The notes under the pieces are model-generated. The model saw nothing but the letters and a program-made list of their open reading frames with translations. It made no database searches and was not told where the DNA came from. From contig JAKIWI010000006.1 in NCBI GenBank assembly GCA_022750115.1, forward strand, positions 94,085 to 158,084: a stretch of DNA of 64,000 bases, in the 5' to 3' direction. Position 1 is the stretch's first letter. Each line of letters opens with the position of its first letter. The DNA is from Thermoplasmata archaeon. Its GTDB lineage: Archaea > Thermoplasmatota > Thermoplasmata > Lutacidiplasmatales > UBA184. The translations under genes were made by a program, and so were the position numbers. This document shows, in pieces, positions 35,997 through 45,264 of this stretch.

Positions 35997-36974
35997 TCAC
36001 CGGCCCACGAACAGGATGCGCGAGCCCTCCGGGGTGATCTTCACCGGGAGCCGGCGCATCGGCGACAAGGCGCTCGATATTTGAGCGTGCTGCGCGGACG
36101 GGTGCACGACGAGGAGAAACCCTCCGCCGCCCGCTCCCGTGATCTTGCCGCCCCACGCTCCGGCGGCCTTCGCCTTCGCGTACCACCCGTCGATCTGCTC
36201 GTTCGAGATCCCGGCGGAGAGCGAGCGCTTCAGCCGCCAACCCTCGTCGAGGATCGAGCCGACGGCGGCCCAGTCGTGGCGGAGAAACGCATCGCGGGTA
36301 TTGTCCGCGAGGGCGCGCATCGCGTCGAGGGTGCCGATGTTCTGGTCGGTCCGCGCCTCCTGGCCCTTCAGGATCCCCTCGGCCTTGCGAGTGAGTCCGG
36401 TGTAGAACAGGGACAGGTGGGAGGAGAACTCCTCCCGCTCCTTCGCCGTCAGCGGGATCGGCGTCGTGCGGACGGTGTCGTCGCTGCGGAATTCGAAGTG
36501 CCGGAGGCCGCCGAAGGCGGCGATGTACTGGTCCTGCTTGCCGAGCGTCCCGTGCAGGTCGTCGATCTCGATCTGGCACGCCTCTTCGGCGAGCTCGGCC
36601 GGGTCCTTCAGGACCCCCCGGTAGGCGTAGAGCGCGTTGAGGAGCCCGACGGTGAGGCTCGAGGACGAGCCCAGCCCGGTGCCTTCCCCAGGGATGTCGG
36701 CGATCGTGTGGATCTCGAGCGAGTCGCGAACCGTCGTTCGGCGCATCGCCTCGCGGGCGAGGCCGTGCTGGAGGTCCTCGAGGCGCTCGACGTTCTCGGT
36801 GCGGGAGTACGCGATCCGGATCGACTGGTCGAACTTCTCGTTGACGAGCACATGGACGTAGCGGTCGATCGCCGCGCTCACGACCGCCCCGCCCCCGTGC
36901 GAGCGGTAGTACGAGGCGAGGTCCGTGCCCCCGCCCGCGAAGGAGACGCGGAGCGGCGTCCGAGTGATGATCAT
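35997..36974 (-). CDS. hddA: GHMP kinase, heptose-7-phosphate kinase-like (HddA type)
   Basis: MIITRTPLRVSFAGGGTDLASYY, PGEGTGLGSSSSLTVGLLNAL, HGTLGKQDQYIAAFGG. Confidence 0.85.
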   Translation of the reverse strand: MIITRTPLRVSFAGGGTDLASYYRSHGGGAVVSAAIDRYVHVLVNEKFDQSIRIAYSRTENVERLEDLQHGLAREAMRRTTVRDSLEIHTIADIPGEGTGLGSSSSLTVGLLNALYAYRGVLKDPAELAEEACQIEIDDLHGTLGKQDQYIAAFGGLRHFEFRSDDTVRTTPIPLTAKEREEFSSHLSLFYTGLTRKAEGILKGQEARTDQNIGTLDAMRALADNTRDAFLRHDWAAVGSILDEGWRLKRSLSAGISNEQIDGWYAKAKAAGAWGGKITGAGGGGFLLVVHPSAQHAQISSALSPMRRLPVKITPEGSRILFVGR

Positions 36975-37005
36975 CGTTCGCGGGGTCGGGGAGGCGCCCC
37001 GCTCC

Positions 37006-39042
37006 TTACGGCTTTGGGGCCGTTGTCGCTCGGTTCCACCGGGTGCGCCGGCCGAAGAACCCTCGCGCCGTCGCGGCGAGGTCGCCGGCGGGCTTGAGCT
37101 CGGGGATCGCCGAGGCGAACGCCGAGGCGCGGCGGTCGAGGATCACGCCGATCCCCCGGTCGTTCTCGGAGCGGATCATCCGCCCGAGGGCTTGCAGGAC
37201 GGCGCGCTGGGCGGGCGCCTCGACCGCATACTCCCAGCCGTGCCCGACCGTCGCATCGAGGTAGGTGCGCAACGCTTCCCGCTTCGCGCTCGGACGGGGA
37301 TACGGGATGCCCACGAGGACCACGGCTTCGAGTTCGTCGTCCGGGAAGTCGACCCCCTCGGCGATCCGACCGCCGGTCACCCCGAGCAGGACACCGCTCC
37401 CGGGTTCGGCCTTGAAGCCCTCGATCGACCGCCAGAGGTCGCTCATCGGGAGTCGGCGACTCTCGATCACCGCGTTCGCCGGGAGAGCTCCAGCGAGACC
37501 GGCCGCAAGGACCCGGTCCATCAGGTCGAAGCTCGGGAAGAACACGGCCGTCTTCACCGGTAGGCTCTGCAGGACCTCGGCGAGGCGGTCCGCCATCCGA
37601 CCGATCGCCGCCGGGTCGGATTGCAGCTCCTCGTACTGGGTCGTGACCAGGGTGTCGTAGAACACGAGCCGGTTCTCGGGCGGAAAGAACGAGGGGACCG
37701 CGAGGAGGCGGGTCGTCTCGTCGAGCCCGAGCGAGTCGCGATACTCGGGGAGCGGGGCGAGGGTCCCCGAGAGGTGAACGGAGAGGTGACAGCTGCGGAT
37801 CGGTTCGGCCGGTCCGCGGGCGTCGAGGGCATAGGCCTCGAGGGCGCGGCGCGGCTGGCGCGAGGCGACCTTGACGTACTCGGGGGCGGAGAGCTGCGGC
37901 CAAGAGAGGAGCGACAGCCCGACCGCGTGGACCCAGGAGCGGGGGAGCCGACGCTGGCGCCGCCGCTCGTCGCGGAGCGTCTCGCCCCAGGAGACCAGCG
38001 CGCCGAGCCAGGTGTCCAGGCGGTGCGAGGTCCCCCCGATCTCGGCGAGGAGCGTGTCCTCGAGCGCGTTCGTCGGAAGGATGACGTCGTCCTCGCTCCC
38101 GCACCGTTCGACGAGTTGGTCGATGGCGAGGCTGACGATCTCGAGAAGGCGGCTCGCGCTCGGGCCGTCGGGCAGCGCGAAGTCGCCGCGCTCGGCGACC
38201 TCGGCGCGCGCTCGACGGACCGATTCTTGCGGCAGCGAGACGGTGGACAGGTCTCGCAGGTGGTCGGGGAGGTGGTGGGCCTCGTCCACGACGAGGTCCA
38301 CGCGGTCGGCACCGACACCCATCCAGTCGAGGAGCGAGCGGCGGATGTGGGGGTGGAAGAAGAACGGGTAGGGCGCGGTGACGAGCCGTGCGCGTCCGGA
38401 GAGCTTCTTGGCGAGCTCGTACGGGCAGAAGTTCTCGTCGCGGCTGAACGCCTCGAACTCGTTCGGCGTGGGGATCTTCTGGCTGAACTTGTCGGAGAGG
38501 GATTCGATGTCCGCCTGCAGCACCCGGGCGTAGTAGGCGCACCCATCGAGGTCGGTGAGGTCGAGCGGCCCGGTCTCGGGGAGCTCGGGCGGCGGCTCCG
38601 TCCCGACCCCGTCGGCGAGCGACCGCTCTGTCGCGCGCTTTCGGTCGGCGCACAGCTTGCCGTGCTCCTCCGCGGTCGCCCCCTTCATCTCGGCGACCCG
38701 CTCGAGAAGGAAGCACCGTCGCTGCCGGCCCTGGAGCCCGACTGCGAGGATCGGTTGTTCGAGGCGGTGGGAGATCGCGCGCACCTCGGCGAGGACCTGG
38801 ACCTCCTGCGCGTGGGTCCGTACCAGGTAGAGGATCCGGTGGTCCGCCGCCACCGCGTGCTCGATCAGGGGCGCGAGGGCGGCGACGGTCTTGCCGCTCC
38901 CGGTCGGAGCGTCGACGAGGAGCGCTCCGCCCCGGCGCGTGAGCTCCTGCACAGCGCCCACGATCCGTTCTTGTCCGGGCCTCAGCCGGTACGGGAACAG
39001 AGCCGGGCTCTCCTGAAGGGTCGCGGACGGCGTCGTGGACAT
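37006..39042 (-). CDS. XPD/Rad3-like superfamily 2 DNA helicase with Fe-S cysteines
   Basis: LLVDAPTGSGKTVAALAP, DLVVDEAHHLPDHLRD, four spaced Cys (CFLL, CADRK, CAYY, CPYE), ALGRMIRSENDRGIGVILDRR. Confidence 0.9.
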   Translation of the reverse strand: MSTTPSATLQESPALFPYRLRPGQERIVGAVQELTRRGGALLVDAPTGSGKTVAALAPLIEHAVAADHRILYLVRTHAQEVQVLAEVRAISHRLEQPILAVGLQGRQRRCFLLERVAEMKGATAEEHGKLCADRKRATERSLADGVGTEPPPELPETGPLDLTDLDGCAYYARVLQADIESLSDKFSQKIPTPNEFEAFSRDENFCPYELAKKLSGRARLVTAPYPFFFHPHIRRSLLDWMGVGADRVDLVVDEAHHLPDHLRDLSTVSLPQESVRRARAEVAERGDFALPDGPSASRLLEIVSLAIDQLVERCGSEDDVILPTNALEDTLLAEIGGTSHRLDTWLGALVSWGETLRDERRRQRRLPRSWVHAVGLSLLSWPQLSAPEYVKVASRQPRRALEAYALDARGPAEPIRSCHLSVHLSGTLAPLPEYRDSLGLDETTRLLAVPSFFPPENRLVFYDTLVTTQYEELQSDPAAIGRMADRLAEVLQSLPVKTAVFFPSFDLMDRVLAAGLAGALPANAVIESRRLPMSDLWRSIEGFKAEPGSGVLLGVTGGRIAEGVDFPDDELEAVVLVGIPYPRPSAKREALRTYLDATVGHGWEYAVEAPAQRAVLQALGRMIRSENDRGIGVILDRRASAFASAIPELKPAGDLAATARGFFGRRTRWNRATTAPKP

Positions 39043-39126
39043 TCTCGAAGGGCTCGAGCGGGCCCCGGGGGTTTGAAGCTGAGCCTCTACGCGAACGTCG
39101 GTACCGGGCGAACGACCCCGCCGTTG

Positions 39127-39501
39127 CTACCCGTACGCGTAGCGGACGCCGTACGGTCCCCGGGGCATCGTCCATGTGACCGAGCCTTGGTCGCAGGCGA
39201 TGTCGCAGGCACCGCATTCCACGCAATCCTCGTAACGGAACACAAGGCGGCCCTCGATCCGCTCGTAGCACTGCGCGGGGCAGACGTTCGTGCAGAACGA
39301 GTGCGGGCAGCGCGCGCAGATCTCCGGCTTGACGGTGATGTGCGCGTGGTCGGCCGAGTCGGTCTGGTAACGGAGCGTGGCGAGGCGACGCTTGATCTCG
39401 ACCGCGGCGACGGGGGCGCCATGCGGGGGTTCCGACCCAGCTTCGGCCACGGCGATGCTAGGGGGGCCGGACCTATGAGCCGTTCGCCTCGGGGGGGCCA
39501 A
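39127..39501 (-). CDS. FixX-like ferredoxin
   Basis: KPEICARCPHSFCTNVCPAQCYERIEGRLVFRYEDCVECGACDIACDQGSVTWTMPRGPYGVRYAYG. Confidence 0.87.
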   Translation of the reverse strand: MAPPRRTAHRSGPPSIAVAEAGSEPPHGAPVAAVEIKRRLATLRYQTDSADHAHITVKPEICARCPHSFCTNVCPAQCYERIEGRLVFRYEDCVECGACDIACDQGSVTWTMPRGPYGVRYAYG

Positions 39502-39505
39502 CGGC

Positions 39506-40441
39506 CTACTTCGGCAACGTGGCGAGGTCGGCTTGCACGGCGGCGGCGCTCGCCTCGAACGCCTTCCGTTCCGAATCGGTCAGGGCGACCTCGACGACCT
39601 TCTCGACACCGGCGCGGCCGAGCCGCACCGGGACCCCGAGGCAGAGCCCCGAGAGCCCGTACTCCCCTTGGAGGTGGGCCGTGACGCCGAGCACGCGGTG
39701 CTCATCGTGGACGACCGCCCGGACCAACTCGGCCTGGGCCGCCGACGGGGCGTAGTAGGCGCTCCCCATCTTCAGAAGGTTCACGATCTCTCCCCCTCCG
39801 GCCTTGGTCCGCGCCACGATCGCGTCGAGTTTCTCCGCGGGCAGGAGACGCGTCAGGGGGACGCCGGAAACACTGGTGTGGGAGAGGACCGGGACCATCG
39901 TGTCGCCATGGGTCCCGAGGACGAAGCCGATGACGTCGCGCGGGGCGACGTGGAGCTCCTCCGCGACGAACCACCGGAAGCGCGCGGTATCGAGGGTGCC
40001 GGACTCGCCGAATACCCGGGCGGGGGGGAGTCCCGACACCTGGCGGAACCAGAACGTCATGACGTCGACCGGGTTCGTCACGACGATCACCGTTGCGTTC
40101 GGCGCCTGGCTCCGAACGGCTTCGGCGTGGCCGCGCAGGATCTCGGCGTTCTTGGTGAGCAGGTCGGAGCGGCTCATCCCGGGCTTCCGGGCGAGGCCCG
40201 CCGTTTCGACGACGACGTCCGCCCCGGCCAGGGCGTCGAGGGAGGTCGAGCCCGAAACACGGGTCGAGAACCCGAGGATCGGGGCCGACTCCTGGATGTC
40301 GAGCGCCTTCCCCTGCGGGAGGCCATCCACGATATCGATCAGGACGAGCTCGTCGCCGAGGTCCATCTCGGCCAGCCGCTGGGCGAGCGTGCCCCCGACG
40401 TTTCCGGCCCCGAGCACCGCGATCTTCCGGCCCCCCGACAT
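39506..40441 (-). CDS. mdh: Malate dehydrogenase (LDH-like family)
   Basis: IAVLGAGNVGGTLAQRLAEMDLGDELVLIDI, GLARKPGMSRSDLL, VTNPVDVMTF, GTHGDTMVP; start trimmed to ATG 40441. Confidence 0.93.
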   Translation of the reverse strand: MSGGRKIAVLGAGNVGGTLAQRLAEMDLGDELVLIDIVDGLPQGKALDIQESAPILGFSTRVSGSTSLDALAGADVVVETAGLARKPGMSRSDLLTKNAEILRGHAEAVRSQAPNATVIVVTNPVDVMTFWFRQVSGLPPARVFGESGTLDTARFRWFVAEELHVAPRDVIGFVLGTHGDTMVPVLSHTSVSGVPLTRLLPAEKLDAIVARTKAGGGEIVNLLKMGSAYYAPSAAQAELVRAVVHDEHRVLGVTAHLQGEYGLSGLCLGVPVRLGRAGVEKVVEVALTDSERKAFEASAAAVQADLATLPK

Positions 40442-40591
40442 CCCCTCCGACCCTCCGGGCGCGAGCGAGCCGCGTCGGGTCATTACGGTGCCGGCCCGGG
40501 GCAGGAGCGACCTCCCGGCAGGTCGACCGGAGGACGCCGCCCTCGCAACGAAACCTTCATTCCTGAGAGGGGCGCTCCGCCCGTCGGGCCG

Positions 40592-40846
40592 ATGGACGTC
40601 GAGACGGTCCTCCAGAGCCTCCACGAGCGGGACAAGTGGCGGGGGCGCCTCCAGCTCCTGCGCGCCTCGCTTCGCGAGGTGCGCGAGCGCGAGCGGCGCC
40701 TCCAGACGCGGCTCCGCCGGATCAAGCGCGAGCTGGCGCAGCTCGCGAAGGTCTCGGATGCGCTTCTCGACCAAACGAGCCGAAACTTTTCGGGAGGGAC
40801 GACCCGTGGGCGTTCGCCGACGGACCCCCAGTTCACTTCACGATAA
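40592..40846 (+). CDS. Short basic coiled-coil protein, 84 aa
   Basis: MDVETVLQSLHERDKWRGRLQLLRASLREVRERERRLQTRLRRIKRELAQL; internal ATG of a longer spurious ORF. Confidence 0.55.
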   Translation: MDVETVLQSLHERDKWRGRLQLLRASLREVRERERRLQTRLRRIKRELAQLAKVSDALLDQTSRNFSGGTTRGRSPTDPQFTSR

Positions 40847-41042
40847 GCTCGAGACGCTCCTCGCCGACCGCGCGGCCGTGGAGTCCGAGGCAGCCCGGCT
40901 ACGGCGCGAGGTCGAGTACCTCGCGAGCCAGGTTCGGCAGGCCGAGGAGCAGGTCCGCCACTACGAGGGCCTGCTGACCGAGCTCCGGAAGGACTGGGGC
41001 GGGGCGCCGAGACTCACCGACCTCGTTCGACGGCTCGGCTGA
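40806..41042 (+). CDS. Short coiled-coil protein, 78 aa
   Basis: GTG start overlapping the previous ORF; LHDKLETLLADRAAVESEAARLRREVEYLASQVRQAEEQVRHYEGLLTELRKDWG. Confidence 0.5.
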   Translation: MGVRRRTPSSLHDKLETLLADRAAVESEAARLRREVEYLASQVRQAEEQVRHYEGLLTELRKDWGGAPRLTDLVRRLG

Positions 41043-41056
41043 CGGACACGTCCCTC

Positions 41057-41992
41057 GTGCGCGTCATCGTCTTCGGAGCGGGCGCGGTCGGCTCGAGGTT
41101 CGGCGCGGCCCTCGCGGACGCTGGGCAGGAGGTCACCCTCGTCGGCCGCCCGGCGTATGTGGCCGCCGTCGCCGCCCATGGCCTCGTGGTCCGGTCCGAG
41201 TCGGACCGGCAGGTCGGTCTGCGCGCGTGGGAGGTGCTTCCCCCGGGAACCTCGGCCGACCTCGTCCTCCTGACCGTCAAGAGCTACGATGTTCGGGCGG
41301 CCGGCATCGCGTTGGCCACCGCCCTGCCGAGCCCGACTCCGGTCTTCGCCCTCCAGAACGGGCTCGGGATCGAACCCGACCTCATCGAAGGTTTGCGATC
41401 GGGAGGTTGGGCGGATGCCGCGCAGTGGGTGGTTCGCGGCGTCCACACGGTCCCGGCCCGGCTCGTCGCGCCGGGCGTCGTTCAACCCACGGGGACGGGC
41501 GAGGTCGTACTCGGGCGGAATCCGGCGATCCCCGAGGCGACGGAGCGGCTGCGCGATGCCCTCGCCGCGGCGGGGTTCGCCGTGCGGGTGACGGACGACA
41601 TCGCCCGGGAGGTCTGGCGGAAGGTGTTGGTCAACGCCGCGATCAACCCCGTGACGGGGGACCACGGAATCCCGAACGGCCGTCTTGTGGAAGAGCCGTG
41701 GCGCGGACAGGCGAAGGCGCTCCTCGCGGAGGCGCTCCAAGTCGCCGCCGCCGAAGGTTTCCGATTCGAGCCGGCCGAAGCCGAGCAGGCGGTGTTCGGA
41801 GTCGCCCGCGCGACGGCCTCGAACCGGTCCAGCATGCTGGAGGATGTGGAGCGGGGGCGCCGAACGGAGGTCGACTCCATCTCGGGCGCGCTCCTCGCCC
41901 TGGGACGACGGCATGGACTTCCCATGACGGCGACCGAGCGCGCGATCGTCCGGATCCGGACGCGCGAAGCGGAGCGGAACGCAGCCCGATAG
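41057..41992 (+). CDS. panE: Ketopantoate reductase (ApbA/PanE family)
   Basis: VIVFGAGAVGSRFGAALADAGQEVTLVGR, LVLLTVKSYD, ALQNGLG, VWRKVLVNAAINPVT. Confidence 0.92.
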   Translation: MRVIVFGAGAVGSRFGAALADAGQEVTLVGRPAYVAAVAAHGLVVRSESDRQVGLRAWEVLPPGTSADLVLLTVKSYDVRAAGIALATALPSPTPVFALQNGLGIEPDLIEGLRSGGWADAAQWVVRGVHTVPARLVAPGVVQPTGTGEVVLGRNPAIPEATERLRDALAAAGFAVRVTDDIAREVWRKVLVNAAINPVTGDHGIPNGRLVEEPWRGQAKALLAEALQVAAAEGFRFEPAEAEQAVFGVARATASNRSSMLEDVERGRRTEVDSISGALLALGRRHGLPMTATERAIVRIRTREAERNAAR

Positions 41993-42040
41993 CCGCGCCG
42001 CTCGCAACGCCTTTACCGTCGCCCCGCTCGACGGCCCCGC

Positions 42041-43222
42041 ATGGCCGAAAAGCGGAGCGTGACCGAGGCGGCGGTCCGGGGTCGACGCGTCCTCGTCCGC
42101 GTCGACTTCAACGTGCCGCAGCGGCCCGACGGGTCGGTCGCCGACGACCGACGGATCGTCGAGGCGCTCCCGACGCTCAAGCACCTCGAGGCCGCCGGCG
42201 CGAAAACGGTCCTCCTTTCGCACCTCGGGCGGCCGAACGGGAAGCGCGACATGGCCTACTCGCTGCGCCCGGTCGCCCACCGATTGAGCGCCCTCCTCGG
42301 CCGCCCCGTGCCGATCGCCGACGACCTCGTCGGCATCCACGCGATCGAGGGGGTCACTCGCCTGTCGAACGGTGGCTTCCTGATGCTCGAGAACCTTCGG
42401 TTCCATCCCGGGGAGGAGGCGAACGACCCCACGTTCGCGGCCGAGCTCGCGCGGCTCGGCGACCTGTTCGTCGAGGAGGCGTTCGGGACCGTCCACCGGG
42501 CCCACGCCTCCACCGTGGGGGTCCCGAAGCGACTCCCCTCTTGCGCCGGCCTCCTCGTCCAGAAGGAGATCCGAGCGCTGACGCCGCTCCTCGGGCAGAC
42601 CGAGCGGCCGTATGTCGCGCTCATGGGCGGGGCGAAGGTCTCGGACAAACTCCCGCTGTTGGCGAGCTTTCTCGGCCGCGTCGACACCCTCCTGATCGGA
42701 GGGGCCCTCGCGTTCCCGTTCCTCGCCGCCGATGGAGCGGACCTCGGGGCGACGACGGTCGAGGGCGGTCTCGCCCCGGTGGTCGCGGAGTTCCGGGAGG
42801 CCGCGAGGGCCGCGGGCACCGCCATCGGACTCCCGACCGACCTCGTCTTCGAGCGCACCGCTGGGGCGGTCGGCGAAGTAGCCCCGGCCTCGCGGATCCC
42901 GGCCGGAGCTCGAGCGTTCGACATCGGACCGGCCACGCGCCAGCGGTTCCTGGACGTCTTGCAAAGCTCCCGGACGGTGTTCTGGAATGGTCCGCTCGGT
43001 CTCGCCGAGGACCCACGGTTCTCTGAGGGGACGCGCGAGGTCCTCGCCGGACTCGCCGATGTCCCGGGGTTCCACGTGGCGGCCGGCGGAGACTCCGCCC
43101 GGGTTGTCGAGACCCTCGGCGTCCGCGGTTCGTTCCAGTACCTCAGTACCGGTGGCGGGGCCGCGCTCGAGTTTGTCCAAGGCGCGGAGCTCCCCGGGCT
43201 CGCCGTGCTACCGGACGCCTAG
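42041..43222 (+). CDS. pgk: Phosphoglycerate kinase
   Basis: VLVRVDFNVPQRPDGSVADDRRI, LLSHLGRPNGKRD, ENLRFHPGEEANDP, ALMGGAKVSDKLPLL, GGGAALEFVQGAELPGLAVL. Confidence 0.96.
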   Translation: MAEKRSVTEAAVRGRRVLVRVDFNVPQRPDGSVADDRRIVEALPTLKHLEAAGAKTVLLSHLGRPNGKRDMAYSLRPVAHRLSALLGRPVPIADDLVGIHAIEGVTRLSNGGFLMLENLRFHPGEEANDPTFAAELARLGDLFVEEAFGTVHRAHASTVGVPKRLPSCAGLLVQKEIRALTPLLGQTERPYVALMGGAKVSDKLPLLASFLGRVDTLLIGGALAFPFLAADGADLGATTVEGGLAPVVAEFREAARAAGTAIGLPTDLVFERTAGAVGEVAPASRIPAGARAFDIGPATRQRFLDVLQSSRTVFWNGPLGLAEDPRFSEGTREVLAGLADVPGFHVAAGGDSARVVETLGVRGSFQYLSTGGGAALEFVQGAELPGLAVLPDA

Positions 43223-43610
43223 CGCGCGCGGACCCACCGCCGAGCGGCGGCGGGGGCGAGTCGGCGTCGAGCGTCTCGGCGAGGTAGGCGAGGTACGGCG
43301 GGTGGACCCTCGGAACGTCGATCTCGATGAGCTCGGGGACGTCGTAGGGATGGCGCTCGCCGAGGTGGCGGAACAGCGCGCCGACCCGCTTTGGGACGGT
43401 CTTGAACACGACGACGACCTCCTCCTCGGCGCGGAGGCGACCTTTCCACCAGTAGCGCGAGTGGACCGCGGTCGACTGGGCGCACGCCGCGAGGCGCGCC
43501 CGCAGCACGCTCTCGATGGCGCGGTTCGCCGCGGCCTCCGAGGGGAACGCCGTGAGGACGAGCCGCATCGGGCCAGTGGCGTCGACCGGGTCGAGCGGGT
43601 AGGGGCTCAC
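43143..43610 (-). CDS. cutA: CutA-like divalent-cation tolerance protein with basic C-terminal extension
   Basis: LARLAACAQSTAVHSRYWWKGRLRAEEEVVVVFKT, HPYDVPELIEIDVPRVHPPYLAYL; C-terminal part antisense to the pgk 3' end. Confidence 0.85.
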   Translation of the reverse strand: MSPYPLDPVDATGPMRLVLTAFPSEAAANRAIESVLRARLAACAQSTAVHSRYWWKGRLRAEEEVVVVFKTVPKRVGALFRHLGERHPYDVPELIEIDVPRVHPPYLAYLAETLDADSPPPPLGGGSARARRPVARRARGAPRLGQTRARPRHRY

Positions 43611-45172
43611 TCGGCCTCCACCGCTCGGCCTTCGCTGAAGTCAAGCGTGGAGACGCCGAGGGTGCTGAGGTCGACGATGGCCGCGCGGGCCGGCACCGGT
43701 TCGATGTTCCGCATCCGCTGGTACTCGGTCTCGGACTGCCACGTCGAGGCGTTGAGAAGGAGCGTGCCACCCGACCGGTCGACCCCGAAGGTGTGCGAGT
43801 GCCCCGTGACGAGGATGTCGGGCGCGGGGTCGATGACGAGCCCGTCGCGGGCGAGGGGAGCGAGGGGTGTGCGGCCCCCGTACATCGGTCCGAGATGGCG
43901 CATCTGGAGCATCCGCTTCATCACGTCGGTCGGACGCGAGTAGCTCGCGCCCGGGATCGCCGGGATCAGGTCGTCGAAGCTGCGACCGTGGTAGGCCGAG
44001 ACGACGACCCCCTCGAGCGCCACGGTGGAGGGGTTGGACAAGCTCGTCACGTTCGGCGGGAGGAGCGCCACGACGTCCGGCGAGAGGCCCGGCTGCGGCT
44101 CCGCCGGACAGACCGCGTCGTGGTTCCCGGGAATGACGATGATGCGGAGGCGCTCGGGGAGTTCGCGGAGCCTCCGTCCGAGCTCCTCGTACTGTTCGAA
44201 GACGTCGTGGAGCGCGAGGTCGCGCTCCTGGTTCGGGTAGATTCCGATCCCATCGACCAGGTCGCCCGCGACGACGACGTAGCGGATCTGCTCCGCGACG
44301 TCGGGGGCCGAGCCACGCCCGTGGAGGAACTCGGTGAGCTCCGACCAGGGGCCGGTGAGGAACGAGCGGCTGCCGACGTGGAGGTCGGAGAGGAACAGCA
44401 CCCGGCTCGCCCGCGCCGATCGGTGCTCCGTTCGTCCGCGCGAACTGTCCGGGCGCTCGACCCCCGCGACTCGCGGCGCCCGTCCCTTGTCCTCCCCCAC
44501 CTGGAGCTGCAGTCCGACGACCTCGTCGGGGATGAACGTGGTTCGCCCCGCCGGCGAATCGCGCGGGACGAAGCACTCGATCGAGCCGGAGTCATCCTCC
44601 ACACGGACGATCGTGTGGTGCTTCTCGACCGTGGTCCGCACGTCCCGCACCATGGCGATCACCGAGACGGAACCCCGCGCGCGATTCGACTCGGCGACCG
44701 GCACCAGGTTCGGGAGCGTCGAGCGGCCCCGGAGCAGTCGGGCGAGCGCCGCGTAGCGGGAGGCGAACAGCGTGGTGTACGCTTCCAGCGGCTCGTCGGT
44801 GCTCGGCGGCGCGGAGAAGCCCAGCTGAACCACGGAGAATTCGGGGACCGACGCGGAGGTCGGGCCTTCCGGGCCCGGCATCGAGAGAGAGAGGAGCGAC
44901 GTCCCGAGGGAACGGCGTGCGGGTTCGCTGGTCCGGGACGCCTCGCTGACGGCCACGATCCGCGCCACCATCTCGGCGGTGACGAACGGGTGGGCGGGTC
45001 CGGCCTCGTCGATGACCTGTTGGGAGATCGCCAGGGGGACCGACTGGGCCGCGAGAATTCGGAGCGCGTCGGAGTCGACGAACTTCTGGTGGGCCTCGAA
45101 GTAGGCGACGATCTGGTCCCGCATCGCGGTCGCGTTCGCGCCCGCGCCCAGTCGAACGGACCCCCCCACCAA
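43607..45172 (-). CDS. DNA polymerase D small subunit DP1 (calcineurin-like exonuclease)
   Basis: FLSDLHVGSRSFL, VVVAGDLVDGIGIYPNQ, VIPGNHDAVCPAEPQP, LVTGHSHTFGVD phosphoesterase motifs. Confidence 0.94.
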   Translation of the reverse strand: MVGGSVRLGAGANATAMRDQIVAYFEAHQKFVDSDALRILAAQSVPLAISQQVIDEAGPAHPFVTAEMVARIVAVSEASRTSEPARRSLGTSLLSLSMPGPEGPTSASVPEFSVVQLGFSAPPSTDEPLEAYTTLFASRYAALARLLRGRSTLPNLVPVAESNRARGSVSVIAMVRDVRTTVEKHHTIVRVEDDSGSIECFVPRDSPAGRTTFIPDEVVGLQLQVGEDKGRAPRVAGVERPDSSRGRTEHRSARASRVLFLSDLHVGSRSFLTGPWSELTEFLHGRGSAPDVAEQIRYVVVAGDLVDGIGIYPNQERDLALHDVFEQYEELGRRLRELPERLRIIVIPGNHDAVCPAEPQPGLSPDVVALLPPNVTSLSNPSTVALEGVVVSAYHGRSFDDLIPAIPGASYSRPTDVMKRMLQMRHLGPMYGGRTPLAPLARDGLVIDPAPDILVTGHSHTFGVDRSGGTLLLNASTWQSETEYQRMRNIEPVPARAAIVDLSTLGVSTLDFSEGRAVEAE

Positions 45173-45264
45173 TCCTCCCGGCGGCTCGAGGGAGCGCTCG
45201 CTATTTCAACTGCCGGTCGACGGCCGCCGACCCACGCCCCTTCGAGGTCGGAATCGTCGGCGTT

